Assembly (NCBI GenBank): GCA_001799895.1
Contig: MGUI01000052.1
Span: forward strand, 119,029 to 174,751
Direction: 5' to 3'
Origin: Elusimicrobia bacterium GWD2_63_28
GTDB taxonomy: Bacteria > Elusimicrobiota > Elusimicrobia > Elusimicrobiales > UBA9959
DNA: 55,723 bases
Numbering within the stretch: position 1 is the stretch's first letter; the number at the start of each line of letters is the position of its first letter. The notes under the pieces were generated by a model. That model was not told the DNA's origin, searched no databases, and was given only the letters and a program-made list of their open reading frames with translations. Positions 1 through 12,000 of the stretch are shown in pieces. The translations under genes and the position numbers were made by a program.

Positions 1-2
1 GG

Positions 3-3000
3 AACACCATGCTCACGCCGCGCGCCTATACCGCGGCGGCGGCCGCCGGGGGCAGGCTGTATGTCGTAGGCGGATTCAATGGCTCGGGCCTTGCCGCTAA
101 CGAGGAGTACAACCCGCTCTCCGATGCCTGGTTTGCAAAAGCCGCCATGCCGGCCTCGCGCAGCTATGTTTCCATGGCCACGATAGGCGGCAAGGTTTAT
201 GTGACGGGCGGGTTTAGCGGGGCGGCGCTTGCCACTAACGAGGCGTACGACCCGCTCTCCGACACCTGGATTGAAAAAACCGGAATGATAACCCCGCGTT
301 ACGGCGCCGCGGGCGCCGCGGCCGCCGGAAAACTGTATGTCGTAAGCGGGTCGGGAGGGCCCTCCCTCACCGAGGAGTACAACCCCGGCGTGACGCGGCA
401 ATTCACCGGCCTGCAGCCCAACACTCTCTATAATTTCAAGGCCAAGGCGCGCAATTTGAAGGGGACGGAGACCAATGAGAGCGTTACGGTCTCCACCTAC
501 ACGCTGGCCGCCGTGGCGCTGCCGGAGAACGGCCAGGTCTTCTCCGGCCTTTTCCAGGCCGGCGTTACGGTGGCCTGGTCCTCCGGCACCCCGGCCGGCG
601 GCTTCAACGGCGAGGGCGCCAGCTATAAAGTGCAGGCCTCCACTACGGCGGACTTCTCCGGCAACTCCATCACTTCCACCACGTATAACATCAGCTGGGT
701 GGTGGACCTGGCGGCCAACACCACCCATTATTTCCGCGTCAAGGCTTACAATACCTACGGCGCTACCGACGACCAATGGGTGGCGCTGGGTTCCACCGCG
801 ACTTATATCGAAACCCCGTCGAGCGTCTACTTCGACGAGGTGGGAACCACCACCATAGTGGCCTCCGCCTACGCCATGCGCTTCACCGGCCTGGAGCGCG
901 GCCTCTCCGGCGTGGCCATCACCTCCGGCACCTACGACCTCTGGGGCTCCTCCGGCAATTACTGGACCATAAAAACGGGGATGCCGACAGCCCGCGCAGC
1001 TTTTACAGCTGGTGTAATCGGCGGCAAGGTGTACGCAGTTGGAGGGTACAATAATGGCATCGGCTATTTGAACACCAATGAGGAGTATGACCCGGTTAGC
1101 GATGCATGGAGCACAAAAGCGCAAATGCCAACATCGCGCGGTTTTTTTGCATCCGGAGTAATAGGAGGCAAATTATATGCGGTGGGCGGGGGGATTCCGA
1201 GTGCACTGAATGTTAACGAAGAATATGACCCGGTAGCTAATACATGGAAGACAAAAGCCGCAATGCCAACGGTCCGTACAGCCTTAGCGGGGGCAGTAGC
1301 GGATGGCAAACTGTACGCAGTCGGCGGATTGGACGTCGATTATAATGTCACCGGCACAAACGAAGAATATTCCCCTGTATCTGACACTTGGGTGACTAAG
1401 GCGGCTATGTCCATCGCCCGTGACTTTTTGTCGGTCGGAGTGACAGGTGGCAAACTGTACGCTATTGGGGGACAAGATAATGGCACTCTGTATGATACCA
1501 CCGAGGAATACAACCCTTCGACTGATAACTGGAGCACAAAAACTCCCATGCCGACAGCGCGCTATTACCTCTCCGCAACGGTAATCGGCGGCAAATTATA
1601 TGCCGTTGGGGGAGAAGCGCTTGGACTTTCGCTGAATACCAATGAGGAATATGACCCTATCTTTAACACATGGGCAACTAAAGCGCCTATGCCAACGGCG
1701 CGTCGGAGTTTGGCGGCTGCTGCGGTGGCTGGTAAATTATATTCACTGGGTGGATTATATGGAGTCACTGACGCTGATTCTAATGAGGAATATCGCCCAG
1801 GTGTTGCGCGCACTTTCTCCGGCCTGCAGCCCAACATGGAGTATTCCTTCAAGGCCAAGGCGCGCAATCTCAACGGGATAGAGACGGCCGACGGGCCGTG
1901 GGTTTCCACCTACACCCTGGCCACCGTGGCGCTGCTGCCCGACGGGCATACCTTCGACAATGTCTACACCTCTAGCGTAGTCGTGGCTTGGGCCTCCGGC
2001 ACCGTTTCCGGCGGCTACAACGGCCCCGACGCCAATTACCTGCTGCAGGGGTCTACGGCCGCCGACTTCACCGGCACGCTGACCATAAACCAGGGCTGGA
2101 ACCCGGTGCACATGGAAGGCCTGCAGGCCAACACCACTTACCACTTCCGCATCCAGGCCCGGAACAAGGGCGGCTATACCGACTACACCTGGCTGGCGCT
2201 GGGCAGCACCGTCACCATGGTGAACCTGCCGCTCTATATGCCGGCGCTCAATTTCTCTTCGTACTCTGTCACCCTGGAGTGGGGCGCCAACGGCAACGGC
2301 CCTGACACCTGGTACACCGCGCAGGCGGCCACCGACGCCGGCTTCACCGCCGTGGCAGCTTCCAGCGTGACGCTGAATACTGCAGCCGTCATTTCCGGCC
2401 TGCAGCCCAACACCTACTATTACACCCGCGTCCGGGCCGTCAACCAGTCCGGCTCGCCCACGGATTGGGTGCCGCTGGACTCTTTCGCTACCGACATTGA
2501 GTCCGTGCAGAGTATCTATGTAGACGAAGTTGGTATCACGACCATAACGGCCTCAGCTTACGCCCCTAACCCCGCTTTTACAAATCCTAAGACCGGCAGC
2601 ACCGGCATTAATGTTACTACCGGGACCGCTTATGGAGACTGGAACACCGTTGCGGATACCTGGACATCAAAACTTGCCATTACTACCGCCAGATACCTGC
2701 TGGCCGCCGCGGAATTAGGCGGAAAGGTCTATACTTTTGGCGGCTATGATAATTCAATCTACTATAAGATTACTCAGGAATACGACCCCATCACCAATAC
2801 CAAAGTAACAAAGGCGAATATGCCTAACGCCCGGCATGGACTTGCGGCTGTCGCGGCTGCCGGAAAGATTTACGTGCTGGGTGGAAGCGTGGGGGCCGGG
2901 GCTAAGATAATTAACGAGGAATATGACCCTGTAGGCAACACCTGGGTTACAAAATCCAGCATGACGGTGGGGCGCTATTCTTTCGCCGCCGCCGCAGTTA

Positions 3001-6000
3001 ACGGGAAGATCTATACTTTCGGCAGCGATGTTACCGAGGAATATGATCCTGAGCTGGATACCTGGACCGAGAAGGGACTCCCGCCTTCCAATCGTTCCGG
3101 CCTGTCGGCCGCGGTCGTGGGCGGCAAGGTTTATGTGGTGGGCGGTTCCGGCGACCTTGCCACCAACGAAGAGTACGACCCTGTAACCGATTCCTGGCTG
3201 ACAAAAACTTCGATGGGTTACGGCCGCGTCGGTCTGGGCGCGGCTGCCGTGGGCGGTAAAGTTTACGCCGTGGGCGGCATGAGAAGCGGTTCTCAGACGG
3301 GCATTACCGAGTCTTTTGACCCCGTTACCAATACTTGGCGGACTGTGGCCACCGGTTACCCCGCCTACTACTTCGGAATAGCCGCTTCCGGAGGAAAAAT
3401 CTACTGCCTTGGCGGGTATAACAGCCCTTCGATGTTGTCAATAAATTACGAGTATACACCCGGCACCGCAAAAACTTTTGGAGCCCTGCAACCCAACACG
3501 CTCTATAACTTCAAGGCCAGGTCCCGCAATCAGTCCGGCGGCGAGACGACCGACAGTCCGATAACTTCTACCTACACCCTCGCGGCGGTGGCGCTGGCGG
3601 AGAGCGGGCAGACTTTTGCCGGTGTATATTCTTCCAGCGTGGCGGTGGCCTGGTCTTCAGGCACAGCGGCGGACGGCTATAATGGGCCCGGCGCGCGCTT
3701 CCTGGTGCACGCTTCCACGGCGGCGGACTTCTCCGGCGCAATAGTTTCTTCTTTGACTTATAACGTGGACGGCGCCACGCTGCCCCTGTCCGCCAACACC
3801 TCTTATTACTTCCGCGTGCAGGCCTATAACGCGGGCGGCATGACGGATTACAGCTGGCTGGTGCTGGGGTCCACCGTAACGCATATAGAGACGCCCACCA
3901 GCGTCTACATCGACGAGGTGGGCGTGAGCACCATAGTGGCCAGCGCCTACGCGCCGTCGCCAGCCTTCACCGGCCTGGAGCGCGCCGGTTCCGCCGTAGC
4001 TGTAACCACCGGCACCACCTTCGACATCTGGGGCTCCACCGGCAATTACTGGGCAAGCAAGACCGTGCTGCCCACCGCCCGGTTCCGCCTGGCCGCCGGG
4101 GTAATAGGCGGCAGGTTATACATGGTTGGCGGAGATAACGGCAGCGCCCTTGATACCAACGAGGAGTACGACCCGGCGGTTAACGCCTGGACCACAAAAA
4201 CCGCGCTGCCCACCGCCCGGCAGGGACTGGCCGCGGGGGTGATAGGCGGCAGGCTGTACGCGGTGGGCGGGTATAGCACGGGCTACCTGAAAACCAACGA
4301 GGAGTATGACCCCGCGGCTAATGCTTGGACCACCAAAGCGCAGATGCCCACGGCCCGCTATGCTTTTTCCGCGGGGGTAATAGCCGGCAGGCTATATGCG
4401 GCGGGCGGGTCTGACGGTAGTTTCTTGAATCTCAACGAGGAGTACGACCCCGTGGTCAATGCCTGGACCACCAAAGCGCCGCTGCCCACGCCCCGCTCCG
4501 GCTTGGCCGCGGGTGTAATAGACGGTAAACTGTACGCTGTGGGCGGGGCTAACGGCAGCAACCTGACCGCCAACGAGGCCTACGACCCCGCTGCCAATGC
4601 CTGGACGACAAAAACTGCGCTGCCCGCGGCCCGCAGCCGCATGGCCGCCGGGGTAATAGGCGGCAATCTGTACGCTGTGGGCGGCAATAACGGGAGCGAA
4701 ATGAATATCAGCGAGGCTTACGATCCCGCTGCCGATGCCTGGACTACAAAAGCGCCGCTGCCGGCTATCCGCTCGGACCTGGCCGCTGGGGTAATAAACG
4801 GCCGGCTGTACGCGGCGGGCGGATATAACAGCAGTTACCTGAATAACAACGATGAGTATAACCCCGGCGTGGCGCGCTCTCTCACCGGCCTGACGCCCAA
4901 TACGCTTTACAGCTTCAAGGCCAAGGCGCGCAACTTGTCCGGCACCCTGACCGGCGAGAGCGTGACGGTGTCTACTTATACGCTGGCTTACGTAGGGCAG
5001 ACGGTCGGGGCCGAGACTTTCCCGCAGGTGAGTTCCAACTCGACCTGGGTGGCCTGGTCCACCGGCAGCGTGGCCACCGGCTGGAACGGGGCTGGCGCCG
5101 ATTTCAAGGTGGAAGTTTCCACCTCTCCCGATTTCCTGGGCGTAAAAATCTCTTCGATGGCCGGCGACTCGTTCTCCTTCGAGGCCAAAACGCTGCTGCC
5201 CAATACCACCTACCATTTCCGCGTGCAGGCCTATAATAAGGGCGGCATGACAGACTACAGCTGGCTGCTGCTGGGCTCCACCGTGACCCGCATAGAAGCC
5301 CCGACCAGCGTCTACATCGACGAGGTCGGCACCGCCACCATAGTGGCCTCCGCCTACGCGCCTGGCGCGGCCTTCACCGGCCTGGAGCGCGGCCTCTCCG
5401 CCGTGGCCATCACCTCCGGCACCTACGACCTGTGGGGTTCCTCCGGCAACTACTGGCTGACAAAAGCCGCCATGCCCGCGGCGCGAACCTACCTGGCCGC
5501 GGCCTCCCTGGGCGGCAGGATCTACGCCGTGGGCGGCTATAACGCAGCCGATCTCAAGACTAACGAGGAGTACGATCCGGTGGTCAACGCCTGGGCGACC
5601 AAAACTCCGATGGGTGTCGCGCGTGAGTACCTTGCGGCCGCGTCCGTAGGCGGAAAACTGTACGCGCTTGGCGGTTCCGGCGGTACCAGCGTTAACGAAG
5701 CGTATGACCCGGCCTCCAATACCTGGGCGACAAAGGCCTCGCTTCCTACTGCCCGCGCAAACTTTGCCGCGGCGGCTGTTGGCGGAAAAATTTATGTAAT
5801 GGGCGGCGGCAGCGGGCCTTACCTGGGAGTGACAGAGGCGTATGACCCGGCTGCGGATACCTGGTCCACCAGGGCGCTCATGCCTACCGCGCGCGGCGAC
5901 CTGGCGGCCGCGGTGGTTAATAATAAGATTTACGCGCTGGGAGGCAGCAATGGTTCTTACCTTGACGTAAACGAGGAATACGACCCGATTCTCGACTCCT

Positions 6001-9000
6001 GGACGACAAAAGCTCCGCTGCCGGAAATACGGTTAATGCCTGGCGCGGCCGCCGTGGGCGGAAAGGTCCTGGCGGTCTCGGGTTATAGCGCCGGCGCGGT
6101 CTCTGTTACCGCTGAATACGACCCGGCCGCAGACGCCTGGTCCGCCAAAGCCTCCATCTTAACCCCGCGCTACGGCATGGGCGTGGCCGCGGCCGGAGGC
6201 AAAGTGTACGCCCTGGGCGGCGTAGGCGGAACCAACCTTAACCAGGAGTACATCCCCGGAGTGGCTCGCGTCTTTGCCGGGTTGCAACCCAATACCCAGT
6301 ACACCTTCAAGGCCAAAGCGCGCAACCAGGGCGGGGTGGAGACCGGCGACAGCGTAACCGTCTCCACCTACACCCTTGCGGCCGTGGCGCTGCCGGCGGG
6401 CGGGCAGGTCTTCACCGGGGTTTATCCTTCCAGCGTGGCCGTGGCCTGGTCTTCCGGCACCGGCACAGCCTTCAACGGCGCAGGCGCACATTTCGTGGTT
6501 GTGGCCTCTACCTCGCCGGACTTCCTCGGCGCGGCGAATGTTTCTTCTACTACCTATAACATCGCCGGCGCTACCCTGCCGCTCTCTGCCAACACCTCGT
6601 ATTATTTCCGCATACAGGCCTATAACTCCGGCAATATGACGGACTACGCCTGGCTGGCGCTGGGCAGCACTGTCACCATGGTGAATCCGCCGCTCTCCAT
6701 GCCGGTGACGGCCATGACCACTTATTCAATAACTGCCGCCTGGGACCCCAACGGCAACAGCGCCGACACCTGGTATACCGTGCAGGCCTCCACCATGCCG
6801 GATTTCACGCCGGTGATGGCCTCCAGCCTTACGCTCAACAGCAGCGCCGAGATAATGGGCCTTACAATGCCCAACACCTACTACTACCTGCGCGTTAACG
6901 CTGTAAACCGCTCCGGCTCGGCCACGGAATGGGTGGCGCTCCCGATAGTGGCCACTACCATAGAGGCGCCCACCGGCGTCTACTTCGACGAGGTGGGGGC
7001 CAGCACCATCACCGCCTCCGCCTACGCGCCGCTGTTCACCGGCCTGGACCGCGGCCTGTCCGCCGTTAATATAACCACCGATACTATTTACGGCGTCTGG
7101 GGCTCCAGCGGTAATTACTGGAATACGCGCGCGCCGCTCCCGACCGGGCGCTATTACCTCTCCGCCGTCTCGCTCGGCGGCAAGATCCACGCGCTGGGCG
7201 GCTATACCGGCGCATATTACGATCAGAACGAGGAATTTGACCCCGCAACAAATGTCTGGACCACCAGGGCGCCGATGACCGCCACGCGCCGCGAGTTCGG
7301 GGCCGCCGCCGTGGGCGGGAGGATCTACGTCGTGGGCGGCAATAATTCGGGCGGCAATGTGCTTTTTACCGACGCCTACGATCCGGCCGCCAATGCCTGG
7401 GCCGCTAAAGCCGGTATGCCCACCGTCCGCAACCAGCTGGCGGCCGTGGCGCTGGACGGAAAGGTCTACGCCGTCGGCGGCTACAATACCGGCTATAAAG
7501 ACCAGACCGAGGCTTACGACCCGGCCACCAATTCCTGGACCACAAAGAGCCCCATACCGACTCCGCGCGGGAACTTCGCAGCGGCCGCGATCGGCGGGAA
7601 ACTTTACGCGGCGGGAGGCTCCGACGGCACGCCCATGGCGGTAACGGAGGAGTACGACCCCGTCCTGAATTCCTGGACTACCAGGACGGCCATGCCGGGC
7701 GCCCGTCATTATTCCGGCAGCGCCGCGGTCGGCGGAAAGTTGTACGTGGTGGGCGGTTATAACGGCGGTTCGCTGGCCCAGAACGTGGCTTATGATCCCG
7801 TCTCCGACTCCTGGTCCGTTCAGGCCGCCATGCCCCTGGCTGATGACAGCCTGGCCGCCGCGGCCGTGGCGGGGCGTATATACGCGGTCGGCGGCAGCGC
7901 CAGCCCCGCTGCCAACTACGAGTACGTGGCCGGCGTATCCCGCCAATTCACCGGGCTGACGCCCAACACCGAGTATTCCTTCAAAGCCAAGGCGCGCAAT
8001 ACGGACGGGATGGCAACGGCGGAGATAGCCGGCATCTCCACCTACACCCTGGCCGCCGTGAGTATGCCAGCCAACGGCCAGCCTTTCGCCGGGGTTTACC
8101 TCTCCAGCGCGGCGGTGGCCTGGTCTTCCGGCACGGCGGCTATCGGCTACAACGGCCCCGGCGCGCGCTTCCTGGTGCACGCCTCCACGACGGCGGATTT
8201 CTCCGGCGTAATAGTTTCTTCTTTGACTTATAACGTGGCCGGCGCCACGCTGCCCCTGTCCGCCAACACCTCTTATTACTTCCGCGTGCAGGCCTACAAT
8301 GCCGGCGGCATGACCGATTACAGCTGGCTGGCGCTTGGCTCCACGGTGACGCATATAGAAACCCCGACCAACGTTTATTTCGACTATGTGAGCGTCAGCA
8401 CCATAGTGGCCTCCGCCTACGCGCCCTCGCCGGCCTTCACGGGCCTGGAGCGCCAGGGTTCCGCCGTGGCTATTACCACCGGCACCACCTTCGACATCTG
8501 GGGCTCCACCGGCGGCTATTGGGAAACCAGGGCCTCCCTGGATCTCCAGCGCTGGTACAACGCGGGCGGCGCTATAGGCGGCAAGATCTACGTGGTGGGC
8601 GGCGGCGACGGCGGCAGCAGTTACTACGACTATAACGACGAATACGACCCCGCCGCCAATACCTGGACTTCCAAAGCGCCCCTGCCCAGCCCGCGCCAGG
8701 TAACCGCGGCCGGGGTTATAGGCGGCAAATTGTACGCGGTGGGCGGTTTCGACAGCCTGGACTTGGCTAAGAACGAGGCGTACGACCCGGTCGCCAATGC
8801 CTGGGCCGCTAAGGCGCCGCTGCCGGCGCCCCGTCGAGGGTTGGGCGCTGCCGTAGTGGATGGGAAACTCTACGCGATAGGCGGCAACAGCGCTCTCAAC
8901 GAGATGTATGACCCGGAGACCGACACTTGGACGACCAAAGCCCCTATGCCGGAGATCAGGGATAATATGTCGGTGGCGGCGGTGGGCGGCAGGGTCTACG

Positions 9001-12000
9001 TGGTGGGCGGAACGGTGGGCGGCTCGCTCACCGACCTGAACCATGAGTATGACCCCGCCGGCAATACCTGGGCCACCAAGGCCGGGTTGCCTACGCTGCG
9101 GCACTGGCCCGCCTTGGCCGGCCTGGGCGGAAAATTGTACGCCGCGGGCGGTATGGACGCCGTCGACAGTACCGGCGCCCACGAAGAGTACGACCCGGCG
9201 GCGGACGCCTGGACCGCCAGGGCCGCGCTGCCTTCCGCGCGGCGGGTAATGGCCGGCGTGCAGGCCGGCGGCAGATTCTACGTCATTGGCGGCTTCAGTT
9301 TCGGCGCCGCCAACGAGGCCTACGTGCCCGGCACGGCGCGCGTGATCTTCGGCCTGACGCCCAATACGCTTTACAACTTCAAGGCCAAGGCGCGCAGCCT
9401 GAGCGGCACGCTGACCGGAGAGAGCGTGACGGTCTCTACCTACACGCTGGCTTATGTCGGGCCTTCCGCCGACGGGCAGCCTTTCCCGCAGGTAAACGCC
9501 GATTCCGTCTGGGTGGCCTGGTCCACCGGCAGCGCGGCCACCGGCTGGAACGGCGCCGGCGCGGACTTCAAGGTGGAGGCTTCCACCTCGCCGGATTTCC
9601 TGGGCGTGAAGATCTCTTCCATGGCCGGGGATTCGTTCTCTTTCAACGCCTATACGCTGCTGCCCAATACCACTTACCACTTCCGCGTGCAGGCTTATAA
9701 CGCGGGCGGCATGACCGATTACAGCTGGCTGACGCTGGGCTCGACGGTTACCGCCATAGAGACCCCGACCAGCGTTTACATAGACGAGGTGAGCGTCACC
9801 ACTATTACGGCCTCCGCCTACGCGCCCGGCGCCGCCTTCTCCGGCCTGGAGCTCGGCCTCTCCGCCGTTGCCATTTCCTCCGGCACCTACGACCTCTGGG
9901 GCTCTACCGGCAATTACTGGACCACGAAAGCCTCCATGCCTACCGCGCGTTCGGCCCTGGCCGTAGCGGCGCTGGGTGGCAAACTGTACGCTCTGGGCGG
10001 GGCCGTGGGAGTCTATTCGCCCGCGAACGAGGTTTACGATCCCGTGGCTAATTCCTGGGCTACGAAAACCGCCATGCCTACCGGCCGGCGCTACCACGCG
10101 TCCGCGGCTATCGGCGGGCGGCTGTACGCCGTAGGCGGGGAGAACCCGGCCTACCTGAATACCAACGAGGAGTATGACCCCGAATCCAATACCTGGCTGA
10201 CGCGGGCGGCCGCGCCTACCGCGCGCAAGGACCTGCGCGCCGCGGCGCTGGGCGGCAAACTTTACGCCGTCGGCGGCGATAACGGCGGCCCGCTGGCTGC
10301 CAATGAGATGTACGACCCGGCGACGAACGCGTGGACCACCAAAGCCTCCATGTCTTTTGCCCGCAGCGGCGCGGCCGCCGCTGTTATAGCGGGCCGGCTG
10401 TATGTGGCCGGCGGTTATAACGGCACGGCGCTCGACGTTAATGAAGAGTATGATCCGGACGCTAACGCCTGGACCACTAAAGCTTCCATGCCGTCCGCCC
10501 GCATGGATATTGTCGGCGCAGCGGTAGGCGGGAAGCTGTATGCGCTGGGCAGGTCTGTAAACTATATGTACGACCCGGTCTCGGACGTCTGGACCGAGCG
10601 CGCGCCGGTCCTTTCCCCGCGGGACGCGATCTCCGTAGGAGTGATAGGGGGCGGCCTGTACGTCATCGGCGGCTGGGACGCCGCGCAGCTCGGCACTAAC
10701 GAGCGCTATGTCCCGGGCGTATCGCGTTCTTTCTCCGGCCTGAAGCCCAATACGCAATACACCTTCAAGGCCAAGGCGCGCAACCAGGTAGGGACCGAGA
10801 CTGCCGGGAGCGTTAATGTCTCCACCTATACGCTGGCCGCCGTCGGGCTGCCGTCTGGCGGGCAGGTCTTCACCGGGGTTTATCCCTCCAGCGTTGCGGT
10901 GGCTTGGTCCTCCGGCACCGGCACCTCTTTCAACGGCGCCGGGGCCAGCTATTTGGTGGTCGCGTCCACTTCCTCCGACTACCTGGGAACCAATGTTTCG
11001 TCTTATACCTATAATGTGGCCGGCGCTACCTTGCCGCTGGCCTCCAACACCTCTTATTACTTCCGCATCCAGGCTTATAATTCCGGGAATATGACAGACT
11101 ACACCTGGCTGGCGCTGGGCAGCACCGTCACCATGGTGAATCCGCCGCTGCCGCTGCCCGCCGTGGCCGTGACCAGTTACTCGATAACGGCAGACTGGGA
11201 CGCCAACGGCAACAGCGCCGACACCTGGTACACAGTGCAGGCCGCCGCTAATCCCGGGTTCTCGCCGCTGCTGATCACCAGCCAGACGCTCAATACCTAC
11301 GCCGAACTGGGGCCCCTGGCAGTCGCCAACACTTATTATTATCTGCGCGTTAACGCCCTCAACCGCTCCGGCTCGCCCACCGGCTGGGTAACTCTGACCT
11401 CCACCGCCACGGCCATTGAGGCCCCGTCGACCGTCTACTTCGACGAAGTGGACAGCATGACCATAACGGCCTCCGCCTACGCCCCTGGGCCGGCCTTCAG
11501 CGGCATGCACATGGGCGATTCCGGCGTGGCTATAACCACCGGCACTTACGACTTGTGGGGCTCCAGTGGTAATTACTGGTCTTCCAGGGCGAACCTTCCC
11601 GTAGCCCGCAGCGGCCACGCCGCGGCGCTCTCTGCAGGGAAAATATACCTGCTCGGCGGCGACGGCTATCTTACCCTCAACGAAGAATATGACCCGGCCG
11701 CTAATTCCTGGGTCACCAAAACGGCCATGCCTACGGGCCGCAGCGGCCTGGTGGCTGCCGCCCACAATGGCCTGATTTACGCCATAGGCGGCAACAACGG
11801 CAGCGCGCTGGCCGTTAACGAAGAGTACGACACCGCGGCCAATTCCTGGACTACCAAAGCCCCGATGACAACCGCCCGCGACCAGGCCGCGGCCGGCGCC
11901 ATAGGCGGCCGGGTTTATGTGGTAGGCGGCTACGCCGGCGTTCCCGCCGCGAACCTTAACCAGGAATATGACCCGGCGTCCGACAGCTGGACCTCGAAAA

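Noticed and set aside
6726..11765. Minus-strand open frame of 1679 codons as a gene
   Set aside because: It lies wholly antisense to strong kelch/FN3 coding sequence, its translation is low-complexity (Gly, Arg, Val, Ala rich) with no domain, and its length follows from the repeat structure and GC content.
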